This document shows positions 16,378 through 24,986 of a stretch of 64,000 nucleotides of DNA, piece after piece (position 1 is the first letter of the stretch; each line of letters starts with the position of its first letter). The position numbers were made by a program, and so were the translations under genes. The stretch is from Nocardiopsis changdeensis (GTDB taxonomy: Bacteria; Actinomycetota; Actinomycetes; Streptosporangiales; Streptosporangiaceae): the NCBI RefSeq assembly GCF_018316655.1, contig NZ_CP074136.1:62001-126000 (forward strand). Direction: 5' to 3'. The notes below the pieces were generated by a model that did not search any database, had not been told where the DNA came from, and saw only the letters and a program-made list of their open reading frames with translations.

Positions 16378-17307
16378 GTGACATCGACCGTGCCGCGCGA
16401 GGTGACGTGGGTGACCACCAACCTCCAATCCGGACTGGACGCCGGCCGCCGCCTGGACCTGCTGCCGAAGATCCTGGAACCCACCCACTGCCCGGACCAG
16501 GACCCGCCGGCGGTACTGGGCATGTGCGAAGGGCGGTGGTGGCACAGGGCCGGGCGCGCCAAGGACGAGGTCGCGACCATCCTCACCCGCTTCTACGGGG
16601 TGCCCTATGAGGTCGACGTCGGCGGCATCGACCGCAGCGACGACCCGCCCGCGATCGCGTGGCGCACCGACTTGCTGCGCAGGCGCGGCTGGTCGGCGCC
16701 GCACACCGACCATCACACCCCCGGGCACAACACGGCCTGGTTCTCGTGGGCCGACGACCCCACCGACCGGATCGCCCTGCGGGTCCAGCTCGCCCACCTG
16801 CACTACGCCTCCGGGGACAAGAGGGCCATCGAGGCCCAGACGCTGCGCGCCCAGTTCGACCGGCGCCTGACGAACGTCCTGATGGGCGATTTCAACTGCG
16901 CCTTGGACGGTGCGCACGGCGGAGACCGCGACTGGATGCGGGTCCCTCCGGAAAAACGCGGCGAGAAGGGACGCCTGATCCAGGTTTCCACCGGCGTGTG
17001 GGTCTGGGGCAAGGACTCGCGGCCCTTCATCGAGCTTCTCGGCCCGTGGGATGAACGGGCCGGTGTGCGCCGCTCCGAACTGGGGCCCGGATACCGGGCC
17101 CTGGCCGAGGTCGATTGGGAGCAACGCGGCCGGCCCGCTGCCGGGTTGGCGCCGACCACCACCACCGACCAGGCGTTGCCGATCGACCACATCCTCGGCG
17201 ACGACACCGTGGAGCTGGTGCGCGGCGGACACGAGGTGCACCTCAACTCCCACAGTGACCACGGTGTCGTCGTCGCCCGGACCCGCATCCATCCCCGCCC
17301 GGCCTGA
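16378..17307 (+). CDS. endonuclease/exonuclease/phosphatase (EEP) family protein
   Basis: A 309-residue protein with the EEP active-site order: TNLQSG near the start, an acidic residue in VLGMCEGR, VLMGDFNCAL mid-chain, PIDHILGDD and the final NSHSDHG. This fold covers DNase I, exonuclease III and inositol or sphingolipid phosphatases. The visible motifs support metal-dependent phosphodiester hydrolysis but do not show the substrate. AAGGAA precedes the GTG start. It follows the WhiB-like gene by 68 bp. Confidence 0.8.
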   Translation: MTSTVPREVTWVTTNLQSGLDAGRRLDLLPKILEPTHCPDQDPPAVLGMCEGRWWHRAGRAKDEVATILTRFYGVPYEVDVGGIDRSDDPPAIAWRTDLLRRRGWSAPHTDHHTPGHNTAWFSWADDPTDRIALRVQLAHLHYASGDKRAIEAQTLRAQFDRRLTNVLMGDFNCALDGAHGGDRDWMRVPPEKRGEKGRLIQVSTGVWVWGKDSRPFIELLGPWDERAGVRRSELGPGYRALAEVDWEQRGRPAAGLAPTTTTDQALPIDHILGDDTVELVRGGHEVHLNSHSDHGVVVARTRIHPRPA

Positions 17308-17501
17308 GCCCCAATGACCTGAGACCCCCGCGCCCCTCCCCGGGGCACGGAACCCGCCGCCCTACTCGCCAGGGGCGGCACCCCCGCCCGCCTGCACCGG
17401 GCGGGGTCCTGCCTCCGCCGGTGTGGCGGAGGCACCCGCGGCCCCTGAGGGACCCCTCTCGGGGGCCGCTGCGCACCCCGCACCCCAGAGGAGGAGACAC
17501 G

Positions 17502-18059
17502 ATGCACTTCCCCGCCCCGGCCCGCGCCCAGGCCGCCGCCCGGCTGTTGATCCAGCGCGAAGTGAGCCGCCAGGAGGCCGCCGGGCCCGTCGACCACTGG
17601 ACACCCACGGCGGTTCCCGACTACATGCAGACCCGCGAGTACGCCGCCGCCGTCCTGACCGCCACCGGCGCCTACACGGACGAGGAGGCCGCCCAGGCCC
17701 TCACCGACCGCATGGCGCGCGCCTCCCTCCTGCGCACCGTTCCCCACCCGCGCCGGATCCTGGTCACTCGCGCCGGCATGGACCGGGAGATCCTGCCGCA
17801 GCCCGCCATGGCACGCCAGTGGGCGCAACTGGCCGACCTTGCCCACCTGGACCACGTCGACCTGCGCGTGGTACCGGCCTACCATCCGGTGCACCCCGAG
17901 GGCTTCCAGATCCTGCACGGGGTCGACGGGGTCGGCTGTGTGGTGGTGGAGGGCCCCATGGGCGCCTACACGCCGCCAGGCGACCCGGCCGAGATCCTGG
18001 ACGCTTACCAGGACCAGTTCGCCGACCTGTGGGAGGCGTCCGACCCCTACCCCGGATAG
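17502..18059 (+). CDS. DUF5753-type protein lacking an HTH (second copy)
   Basis: A 185-residue protein. VPDYMQTREYAAAVLTATGAY is the DUF5753 LLQTxxYA motif; DHVDLRVVPAYHPVHPEGF and the final EASDPYPG are also typical. The N-terminal HTH of the family is absent and is replaced by about 25 helical residues. GAGGAGGAG precedes the ATG. With the copy at 15168 and the full-length protein at 19496, it forms a local family of related partner domains. Confidence 0.65.
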   Translation: MHFPAPARAQAAARLLIQREVSRQEAAGPVDHWTPTAVPDYMQTREYAAAVLTATGAYTDEEAAQALTDRMARASLLRTVPHPRRILVTRAGMDREILPQPAMARQWAQLADLAHLDHVDLRVVPAYHPVHPEGFQILHGVDGVGCVVVEGPMGAYTPPGDPAEILDAYQDQFADLWEASDPYPG

Positions 18060-18060
18060 A

Positions 18061-18103
18061 CCGGCGCGGCGGCCCCTGAGTTTCCAAGGGCCACCGCGGC
18101 GGG
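18061..18103 (+). terminator. hairpin shared with the end of the 19496 gene
   Basis: GGCGCGGCGGCCCCTGAGTT begins a bulged stem-loop with an inner GGCCC/GGGCC stem. Almost the same sequence follows the XRE gene at 20391. No T run. Confidence 0.45.
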
Positions 18104-18185
18104 CCCGGCCCGGACGCTCACCCTGACCGCCGCGCTGCTCGCCCGTGACCCGTCCCACCCGCTCGCACCCACTACGGAGGACCCC

Positions 18186-19499
18186 ATGCACGGCCGCCTG
18201 GCCGCACTCCTGGACACCATGGGCCCCGGCCACGCCCGCGTGGCCGCCCTGGCCACCGCCCACCCGGGCCCGACCCTGACCGCGGCCACCCTGGCCGCCC
18301 TGGCCGACACCACCGTGGCCACCGCCCGGGAGGTGCTGGCCACCCTGGTGGCCGCCGGGGCCGCCGACGAACGCGGCACCGCCACCGAACAGGCCCACGC
18401 CCGGTACGCGCTGGCCGGCCAGGCCCGCCCGGTCCTGGCCGCCCGGGCCGACCCCGACGATGTGGACAGGGCCCTGGACCGGCTGGCCGAGCACTACCGG
18501 CTGCGCGCCGCAGCAGCGGATGTGCAGCTCAACCCGTGGCGGTGGCGGGCCGACGAGGACGGCGCCGCCCGAGCCCACACCGCCCAGGACCAGAACGGCG
18601 GGCCGTGGTTCGCCGACGAGGGCGCGGCGCTGGGGTGGGTGGCCGCCGAGCTGGCCGACCTGGCCGCCCTGGCCACCCGCCTGGCCGAGGAAGGCCACCC
18701 GGCCCCGTGGTGGCTGGCCGACCACCTGGCCACTGCCCTGGTCGCCCTCAAACCCTGGGAGGTGATGGCCACGCTGTACCGGGCCGGGTTGGCCGCCGCC
18801 CAGGACGAGGGCCACCAGGTGGCCACCGCGCTCATGCTCCAGCGGGTGGCCACCATCACCGACGACCCCGATGCCCGCAAACGCCACCTGGACCGCGCCC
18901 TGATCCTCTACACCGCCGCCGGCCACCACCCCGGGATGGCCTCCGCGCTCCAGACCCTCGGCGACCACGCCGCCCAGACCCGGGACCTGGAGCGCGCCGG
19001 GGAGCTGTACCGGGAGTCGATCGACGCCCACCGCCACATCGGCCGCGCCCGCGGCGCGGCGATCAGCGAGCGCAAGCTCGGCGAGGCCCTGGCCCGCCAG
19101 GGCAGGCTGGTGGACGCGCTGGCACTGTTCACCCGCGCCCGCACCACCCTCACCGGCCTGCCCGATGCGGACCTGTACCAGGCGGGCAGGTGCACCCAGG
19201 CCGCAGCGGCCACCCTCCTGGACGGGGATCCCGACCCCGCCACCCTCAAGGCGACCGAGGACATGCTTCGCCGGTCCCTGGCCGACGCCGCCCGCGGCGG
19301 CCGCATCCACCAGCAGGCCGGGATGCACCACCAGCTGTCCCGGATCGCCGCCCGGCGCGGCGACACCGCCGCCGCGCGCGCCGAGCTGGTGCGGGCCCGG
19401 GAGCTGATGGAGGCCACCGGCCACCCCGACCTGGAGCAGATCACCCAGGACCTTCACGCCCTGGAGGACCCCCACCACGGGAAGGACGCCTCCCGGTGA
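18186..19499 (+). CDS. TPR-rich regulator partner with N-terminal winged-helix-like region
   Basis: A 437-residue protein, almost all helical and rich in Ala and Leu. The first about 75 residues resemble a winged helix (LTAATLAALADTTVATAREVLATLVAAGAADE). Several TPR-like pairs follow (ALQTLGDHAAQTRDLERAGELYRESIDAHR). It resembles the C-terminal half of SARP/AfsR or NB-ARC-less TPR regulators. GGAGG precedes the ATG. Its stop overlaps the next GTG, so the two proteins are probably made together and may interact. Confidence 0.65.
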   Translation: MHGRLAALLDTMGPGHARVAALATAHPGPTLTAATLAALADTTVATAREVLATLVAAGAADERGTATEQAHARYALAGQARPVLAARADPDDVDRALDRLAEHYRLRAAAADVQLNPWRWRADEDGAARAHTAQDQNGGPWFADEGAALGWVAAELADLAALATRLAEEGHPAPWWLADHLATALVALKPWEVMATLYRAGLAAAQDEGHQVATALMLQRVATITDDPDARKRHLDRALILYTAAGHHPGMASALQTLGDHAAQTRDLERAGELYRESIDAHRHIGRARGAAISERKLGEALARQGRLVDALALFTRARTTLTGLPDADLYQAGRCTQAAAATLLDGDPDPATLKATEDMLRRSLADAARGGRIHQQAGMHHQLSRIAARRGDTAAARAELVRARELMEATGHPDLEQITQDLHALEDPHHGKDASR

Positions 19500-20383
19500 C
19501 CGTCGAGCGCGGCCCCGTCGTACACCAGCACCTGCTGATGCGCGCCCTGGTGGAGCTGCGCCACGCACGCGGCCTCACCCAGCAGCAGGTCGCCCGGGCT
19601 CTGGACTGGTCCCACGCCAAACTGATGCGTTACGAGGGCGGGCAGCAGGTCCTGCCCCAGTCCATGCTCGACGCCCTGCTGGTGGAGTACGGCGTGGCCG
19701 GAACCCCGCTGGCGCGGGAACTACGGGCCCTGGGCGCGGCCGCACGCAGGCCCGCCTGGTGGGCCCAGTTCCGTCGCCTGCTCACCCCCGACCAGCGCGC
19801 CTACATCGGTCTGGAGGCCGGCGCCGACACGATCCGCCACGCCGCCGCGACGGTGCTCCCCGACCTGCTCCAGACCCGCGCCTACGCCCGGTGCATCGCC
19901 GCGTGCCATGCCGACCCCGGCACCGTCGACACGCGGGTGGAGGTGGTGATGCGCCGCCAGGCGACGCTGGCCTCCCGCGCCCTCGGGCCGCGGCAGCGCT
20001 ACCTGGTCAGCGAGGCGGCGTTGCGCCTCCACGTGGGGGTCACGGCCGACCCCGGCATCATGGTGCGCCAGCTCCACCACCTGGAGGAGGCGGCGGGCGC
20101 CCCCGAGGTGGAGATCCGCGTCATCCCCTACGGCCACGGCGAACACCTGGCGATGGTCCAGGGCCCTTTCGCCCTGGTGGGGTTCGGTGCCGATCTCGGC
20201 CTGGACGACGTGCTCTTCGCCCGGGCCGCAGACCGGAGCCTGCTCACGGACAAGCCCGCCGACACCAGGCGCCACACCGCCGTCTTCGAGGACGAGTGGG
20301 AACGCCTCGCGCTCCCCGCCGCCGCCTCGGTCCGCCTCATCCAAGACATCAGGACGTCCATGCTCCATGCGGCCCTTGCGTGA
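19496..20383 (+). CDS. XRE-family HTH regulator with DUF5753 (Scr1-like)
   Basis: A 295-residue protein. The HTH spans about 15-75 (RHARGLTQQQVARALDWSHAKLMRYE). The DUF5753 domain follows, with LLQTRAYARCI and VEIRVIPYGHGEHLAMVQGPF. Start GTG overlaps the upstream TPR gene. It is the only full-length member of the DUF5753 group in the 15-20.4 kb block and could be the DNA-binding partner of the HTH-less copies. Confidence 0.85.
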   Translation: MTVERGPVVHQHLLMRALVELRHARGLTQQQVARALDWSHAKLMRYEGGQQVLPQSMLDALLVEYGVAGTPLARELRALGAAARRPAWWAQFRRLLTPDQRAYIGLEAGADTIRHAAATVLPDLLQTRAYARCIAACHADPGTVDTRVEVVMRRQATLASRALGPRQRYLVSEAALRLHVGVTADPGIMVRQLHHLEEAAGAPEVEIRVIPYGHGEHLAMVQGPFALVGFGADLGLDDVLFARAADRSLLTDKPADTRRHTAVFEDEWERLALPAAASVRLIQDIRTSMLHAALA

Positions 20384-20390
20384 CACAGAG

Positions 20391-20429
20391 CGGCGCGGCG
20401 GCCCCTGAGCTTCCAGGGTTGCCGCGCCG
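20391..20429. terminator. terminator between convergent genes
   Basis: CGGCGCGGC pairs with GCCGCGCCG, and CCCTG pairs with CAGGG inside. It separates the XRE gene from the convergent graspetide operon and is a near copy of the hairpin at 18061. Confidence 0.65.
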
Positions 20430-20445
20430 TTCCACACCGGGCGGA

Positions 20446-21648
20446 CTACCCGGCCGCGGGCACCGGCAGCGGCCACCGGTCCGGGCTGTCGGGGGAGGCG
20501 TGCCACACCCACTGCTCACCAGCGGTGGCGGTGACGCCGAACGCCGACCAGTCCGGGCACCCCACACGCTCCCACCACGTGCACGCCTGTTCCACCAGGT
20601 CCCACAGGCGGCGCGGCCCGGCCTGCGCCACCCGGTGGCGGCCACGCGGGTCCGCCTCCAGCTCCACCTCCGCCCACGACCCGTCGGCGCCCTCCAGCGC
20701 CAGCAGCGCGGTGCCGTCGGCGGCCGTGGTGAGCACGGTGCTGGCGTCGGTTGTGGCGAGCTGGGCCAGGAACGCCCCGGCGGCGGCCTGCGGCCCGGCC
20801 CCGTGCACGGTGCCCGGATCCAGGGCCGTCCACCCCTGGTCGCCGTCGTCCTCCACCGCCCCGGCGCGCCGAGCGGGCACGGCGCTGCGGGCGGCCATGA
20901 ACCCCGCCCACTGCGGCAGGAACCGGCCCTGGGCGGTGCCGTCCTTGACCTCCAGGCGCACCACCGCGCCGCCGGTGGCCCCGGCCAGGTTCACCAGGAT
21001 GATCCCGCCCGGGGCCGCCTGGCCGATCCACGCCGGTGGGACGTGCGAGAAGGCCGCGGTCGCGATGATCCGGTCGAACGGCTCACGCTCGGGATGGCCG
21101 AGGTGGCCGTCTCCCGCCACGAGCACCGGGTGCAGCCCCTGGGAGGCCACCGCCGACCGGGCCGCGTCCACCAGGGCGGGCGAGATGTCGACGCTGGTCA
21201 CCCGGTCACCGCCCACCAGGTGCGACAGCAGGGCGGCGTTGTAGCCGCTGCCCACCCCGATCTCCAGCACCCGCAGGCCCTCGTGCAGGTCCAGGGCGGC
21301 CAGGTGGCGGGCCATCAGGCTCGGCATCGTGGACGAGCTGGTCCACTGCCCCGTGCCGGTCCCGCCGGGCAGGGCGCGGCGGACCGGCTGCCCGCCGATC
21401 TCGATGATGAGGGTCTCATCGGCGTACACGTACCGGGCCCACTCGGCGCGCTGGGCGGGATCGGCGCCGTCGATGAGCCGGTACCGCACCCCCTGGCCGG
21501 TGTGCTCGAACGCGGCGAACACGGGCACGAACGCGCCGCGGTCCACCGCGGCGAACGCGTCGGCGAGCCGTGTGCCCGCAGCGAGTTCGCCCGCGTCGAT
21601 CAGCGCGGCCGCCAGCCCCGCCGGCGTGCGCTCCTGTTCTGCCGTCAT
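20446..21648 (-). CDS. tgmC: isoaspartyl-methyltransferase homologue of a graspetide system
   Basis: A 400-residue protein. TSSSTMPSLMA (103-113) and VLEIGVGSGYNAA (127-139) are the PIMT signature and SAM motif I. The C-terminal extension of about 170 residues is typical of the methyltransferases paired with ATP-grasp peptide maturases. In characterised relatives (fuscimiditide type) the enzyme methylates an Asp of the cyclised precursor, which then closes to an aspartimide. It overlaps tgmB by ATGA. It is the last gene of the operon. Confidence 0.88.
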   Translation of the reverse strand: MTAEQERTPAGLAAALIDAGELAAGTRLADAFAAVDRGAFVPVFAAFEHTGQGVRYRLIDGADPAQRAEWARYVYADETLIIEIGGQPVRRALPGGTGTGQWTSSSTMPSLMARHLAALDLHEGLRVLEIGVGSGYNAALLSHLVGGDRVTSVDISPALVDAARSAVASQGLHPVLVAGDGHLGHPEREPFDRIIATAAFSHVPPAWIGQAAPGGIILVNLAGATGGAVVRLEVKDGTAQGRFLPQWAGFMAARSAVPARRAGAVEDDGDQGWTALDPGTVHGAGPQAAAGAFLAQLATTDASTVLTTAADGTALLALEGADGSWAEVELEADPRGRHRVAQAGPRRLWDLVEQACTWWERVGCPDWSAFGVTATAGEQWVWHASPDSPDRWPLPVPAAG

Positions 21649-22628
21649 GGGGTCCCTTTCTCCAGGAGGGTCGCGATCGTTGCGGCGATGGGCAGCGCGC
21701 ACGCCTGCGCGAGCCAGCCCCATTCGCCGTTGGGGTTGACCTCCAGCAGCGTCCACGACCCGTCCGGCGAGATCACGAAGTCCGCGGCGCCGTAGACCAG
21801 CCCGAAGGCGTGCATGTAGCGTCCCAGCCCGGCCCGCACCCGCGCAGGCACTTCCACCACCTCATAGGAGTGCGAGGCGTAGTCGCTGCGCCAGTCCACG
21901 TGCCCGGCCTGCGAGCCGACGCGGATCGCCACGGCGAACATGTGCCCGCCGACGATGACCACCCGCGCCTCATGGTCCTTGTCCACCCACTCCTGGAGGC
22001 AGTGCGCCGTCAGCGACAGCGCCGGGTCGCGCAGCTCCTCCAGGTCGCCCACGCGGGTGGCGTAGACGATGCGTGTGCGGCTCTCCTCCACGTGGAAGGC
22101 CCCGCCCAGGGGCTTGTACACCACCGGGCCCGGGCGGGCCCTGGCCCAGGCGTGCGCGCGCTCGGGGTCGCTGGTGATCAGCGTGGGCGGCACCGCCAGC
22201 CCGCACCGGGCCGCGGTGGTCAGCTGTACCGGTTTGTACTCGGCGGCGCTCATCGCGGCGGGCCGGTTCAGCCACAGGCAGTCCAGGGACAGCAGCACCC
22301 CGCCCAACCCCATCCGGGCCTCCCGGTAGGCCCACCGCTGTTCGGGCCCGGACATGCCCGGGGCCAGGGAGAACGGGGTGGGCCGCCGGTAGTACACCGA
22401 CCGCACCGAGGCCAGGTCCACGGCGCGGTGCGCGTCGCGGACCGATCCCGCCCACACGGCCCCGCCCAGTTCGGCGTCCAGCACCGCACCGGCGGGGAAG
22501 TCCCCGGGGTCCAGGCGCACCACGGGCACGCCGGCTTCCTGGAGGTGGTGGACGACCGGGTCGGCGGTGCCGTCCTGACGGGAGGTCAGGACCAGCACCG
22601 CCCCCCGCACAGGCGCAGAGCCCCCCAT
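21645..22628 (-). CDS. tgmB: ATP-grasp ribosomal peptide maturase (graspetide synthetase)
   Basis: A 327-residue ATP-grasp ligase of the SAV_5884 group. An N-terminal pre-ATP-grasp region is followed by VVYKPLGGAF (about 169-178, nucleotide-binding lysine) and the metal-binding end LLEVNPNGEWGW. It activates Asp or Glu side chains of the precursor for ester or amide macrocycles with Thr, Ser or Lys. The ATG overlaps the tgmA stop by one base, so translation is coupled. Confidence 0.9.
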   Translation of the reverse strand: MGGSAPVRGAVLVLTSRQDGTADPVVHHLQEAGVPVVRLDPGDFPAGAVLDAELGGAVWAGSVRDAHRAVDLASVRSVYYRRPTPFSLAPGMSGPEQRWAYREARMGLGGVLLSLDCLWLNRPAAMSAAEYKPVQLTTAARCGLAVPPTLITSDPERAHAWARARPGPVVYKPLGGAFHVEESRTRIVYATRVGDLEELRDPALSLTAHCLQEWVDKDHEARVVIVGGHMFAVAIRVGSQAGHVDWRSDYASHSYEVVEVPARVRAGLGRYMHAFGLVYGAADFVISPDGSWTLLEVNPNGEWGWLAQACALPIAATIATLLEKGTP

Positions 22629-22975
22629 CAGTCGGACGTGGTCTCTTCGCCCGACGGCGCCGACCCGTCCGGCGTCCCGGTGGTCTCCTTGGTGCCGCTG
22701 CCGCGCCGCCCCAGGGTGGGGGCGCCGGTGAGGCGGTCCACGCCCTGCTGGCGGTCGGGGTCGTAGACCACCATCGTGGCCTGCGCGGCGATCTGCGGGC
22801 GCAGCGGGGGCGTCACGGCCCACCGCAGCCCCCAGGGCCGCACCGCCGAGGGGCCGCCGGTGCTCGCCGCCTCGATCGCGGCCGCGGGGTCCAGGGGGAA
22901 GGCGTCGCCGGTGCGGGCGATGCAGGCGCGGGTCTCCCCGTCGGGGGACTCCAGCAACGCAGAGTGATCGGGCAT
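22628..22975 (-). CDS. tgmA: graspetide precursor peptide
   Basis: A 115-residue precursor. RPWGLRW (46-52) followed by PLRP and VVYDPDRQQGV (69-79) is the conserved leader of the ATP-grasp-modified RiPP family. The candidate core lies after about residue 83 and holds Thr83, Thr87, Thr95, Thr98, Thr99, Thr101 as donors and Glu97, Asp103, Glu110, Glu111, Asp115 as acceptors. The Asp103-Gly104 pair is a natural aspartimide site. AAGGAA lies 8 nt before the ATG. Confidence 0.87.
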   Translation of the reverse strand: MPDHSALLESPDGETRACIARTGDAFPLDPAAAIEAASTGGPSAVRPWGLRWAVTPPLRPQIAAQATMVVYDPDRQQGVDRLTGAPTLGRRGSGTKETTGTPDGSAPSGEETTSD

Positions 22976-23112
22976 GGGGGGTTCCTTCCAGGGAGGGGCC
23001 GCAGTGACGCGAGGGAAAGAAGGCTGTGGCGGTGCCGCCACCCCCCAAGATCACTACAGTCCGTTACGTTATGACCTAATGCATCATCGCGTCCTCACCC
23101 CCTATCCCCGCA

Positions 23113-23128
23113 ATAGGTAATTACCTAT
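23113..23128. promoter_or_regulatory. GntR/HutC-type operator
   Basis: ATAGGTAATTACCTAT is a perfect 16-bp palindrome with the GTAATTAC core typical of HutC-family operators. It lies 43 bp before the GntR start and about 138 bp upstream of tgmA, in the divergent promoter region. Confidence 0.75.
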
Positions 23129-23170
23129 CCTCGGGGGCAGGTCGCCCACCCCCGGGAGGAGACACCGCAC

Positions 23171-23938
23171 ATGCCACGCTGGGACGACATCGCCGCGGAC
23201 CTCAGGCAGCGCATCACCGAAGGCGAGTTCGCCCCCGGCACGGCGCTGCCCCGGGAGAGCGACCTCATGGCCCACTACCAGGCCAGCCGCACCCCCGTCC
23301 GCCAGGCCGTGGCCGCCCTGGCGGAGGAGGGGCTCGTGGACAAGGTGCGCCGGCGCGGCACCCTCGTGCGCCCCGCACCCGACCACCAGGTCCTCACCCG
23401 CGCCCGGCGGGTGTTCCGCGATGAGATCGGCTACTACTTCGACCCCGTCGCCCAGCCCTGGCGAGCCCTCCAGACCCCGACGGTGGCCACCGCCCCCGCC
23501 CCGGCCGACATCGCCCGCCTCCTGGACGTGGCACCCGCGACGCCGGTCACCACCCGCACCCGCCTGATGGGCGACCCCCGGACCCGCACCCCCGTCCAGC
23601 TCGCCGTGTCCTACCTGCACCCCGACGCGGTCGCCGAACTGCCCGTGCTCGCCGCCCCCGACACCGGCCCCGGCGGCATCTACGACCGCCTCGAAGAGGC
23701 CGGGCACGGGCCGCTGGAGTGGGCCGAGACCATCACCGCCCGAGCCGCGACCGCCCAGGAGCGCCGAGCCCTGGAGCTGCGCGCGGGGGTGCCGGTGCTG
23801 CGCATCATCCGCACCACCCGCTCGGCCCGCGCCCGCGGCCCCGTGGTCGAGGTCAACGACACCCGCATGAGCGCCGACCGGTTCGCGATCGGCTACCCGC
23901 TGGAGCGCCCTCCCGCGCCCGCACCGGCCGACCGCTGA
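23171..23938 (+). CDS. GntR-family (HutC subfamily) regulator
   Basis: A 255-residue protein. The N-terminal winged helix (1-70; GTALPRESDLMAHYQASRTPVRQAV) is followed by a UTRA ligand domain from about residue 95. Divergent transcription from tgmA and the palindrome in between point to control of both itself and the graspetide operon. The ligand is unknown. GGAGGAG precedes the ATG. Confidence 0.9.
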   Translation: MPRWDDIAADLRQRITEGEFAPGTALPRESDLMAHYQASRTPVRQAVAALAEEGLVDKVRRRGTLVRPAPDHQVLTRARRVFRDEIGYYFDPVAQPWRALQTPTVATAPAPADIARLLDVAPATPVTTRTRLMGDPRTRTPVQLAVSYLHPDAVAELPVLAAPDTGPGGIYDRLEEAGHGPLEWAETITARAATAQERRALELRAGVPVLRIIRTTRSARARGPVVEVNDTRMSADRFAIGYPLERPPAPAPADR

Positions 23939-24029
23939 GACGGCCGCCGACCCGATCACCCCTCCCGCACCCAGGTACGGGACGGGCTCCCACCGCACCG
24001 CGCCCCCGCGGCGCCCCGGCACCGACAGG

Positions 24030-24791
24030 ATGACCACCATGCCTTCCGCCCCCGCGTCCCCGGTCCGGGTCGGCACCGCCACCGACCAGGGCCCCAGGCC
24101 CTCCCAGTGCGACGCCGTCACCGTGACCCGCATACCCCTGTCCACCACGTGGGCGGCCGCCCTGGTGGACGGCTACGGCCCCCACCCCGACGTGCCCGCC
24201 GCAGCCCAGGGCGCCGCCCTGGCCGCGATCCGCTCGGCCCTGTCGGGCGGCTCGGCCCCCGCCGCCCTGGAGACCGCCGGGCGCACCCTCACCGGCCGCG
24301 ACGCCGACGACTGGCCCGAGCCCGACGCCGTCGGCGCCGTGGCCGTCGGCGACGACCAGCGCGTATCCGTGGCCTGGACCGGCGACGTGCGCGCCTACGT
24401 CCTGGACCCCGACGGCCAGACCCTGCACCAACTCACCACCGACCACACCGAGGGCGCCCGGCTGCGCGCACTGGCCGCCGCCGGCGAACCCGTCGCCGAG
24501 GACCCCGCCGAGCACGACCACGTCGTCACGTCCACGCTGGGGCGCCTGGCGGCCGACCCCGCGAGCATGGGCACCGCCACCCACTCCGGCCCGTGGACGG
24601 CCGTGGTGCTCACCAGCGACGGCGTCCACGACGCCCTGGACCACGCCGAGCTGCACCGCATCGTGGCCGCGACCGCCGACCCGGCCCAGTGCGCGGCCGC
24701 CCTGGTCGCCGCAGCCCGCGCCGCGGACGCCCGGGCCGGCGCCCAGGCGGTGGACGACAACGCCACCGCCGCCGTCATCCGGCAGGGCTGA
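24030..24791 (+). CDS. PP2C-like protein phosphatase
   Basis: About 250 residues. VSVAWTGDVRAYVL, VVLTSDGVHDAL and DDNATAAVI match the metal-binding Asp motifs of PP2C/PPM phosphatases (GDSRAY, TDGL, DNxT). The N-terminal FDGHG motif is degenerate (LVDGYGPH). The ATG at 24039 fits the AGGA spacing better than that at 24030. It could dephosphorylate Ser/Thr on a host or element regulator. No cognate kinase is seen in the window. Confidence 0.72.
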   Translation: MTTMPSAPASPVRVGTATDQGPRPSQCDAVTVTRIPLSTTWAAALVDGYGPHPDVPAAAQGAALAAIRSALSGGSAPAALETAGRTLTGRDADDWPEPDAVGAVAVGDDQRVSVAWTGDVRAYVLDPDGQTLHQLTTDHTEGARLRALAAAGEPVAEDPAEHDHVVTSTLGRLAADPASMGTATHSGPWTAVVLTSDGVHDALDHAELHRIVAATADPAQCAAALVAAARAADARAGAQAVDDNATAAVIRQG

Positions 24792-24826
24792 CCCGGCGGC
24801 CGCCCCCGGAGCCGGGGCGCGGCCGC
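24792..24826 (+). terminator. terminator after the PP2C gene
   Basis: GGCGGCCGCCCC and GGGGCGCGGCCGCC form a bulged stem of about 12 bp directly after the stop. Confidence 0.6.
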
Positions 24827-24986
24827 CCGCTCACGCCGTCGAGGCGGGCACGGGCGCCGGTGCGGCGGCGTGCGCGGCGATCCGGCGCCGCAGCAGCGCC
24901 CGCCGGTCCAGCGCCCCGGATCCACCACGGCGCCCCGGGGCCCACGTGGCCACGTCCACAGCACCGCGCCAGCGCGTCGCCCGCCC

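Noticed and set aside
16803..19568. Open frame of 921 codons on the minus strand
   Set aside because: Lies opposite EEP, DUF5753 and TPR genes that have ribosome sites and recognisable motifs; low-complexity Gly/Val/Arg product.
24831..24959. 42-codon minus-strand frame after the exonuclease gene
   Set aside because: Arg/Ala-rich, no ribosome site; probably noncoding.
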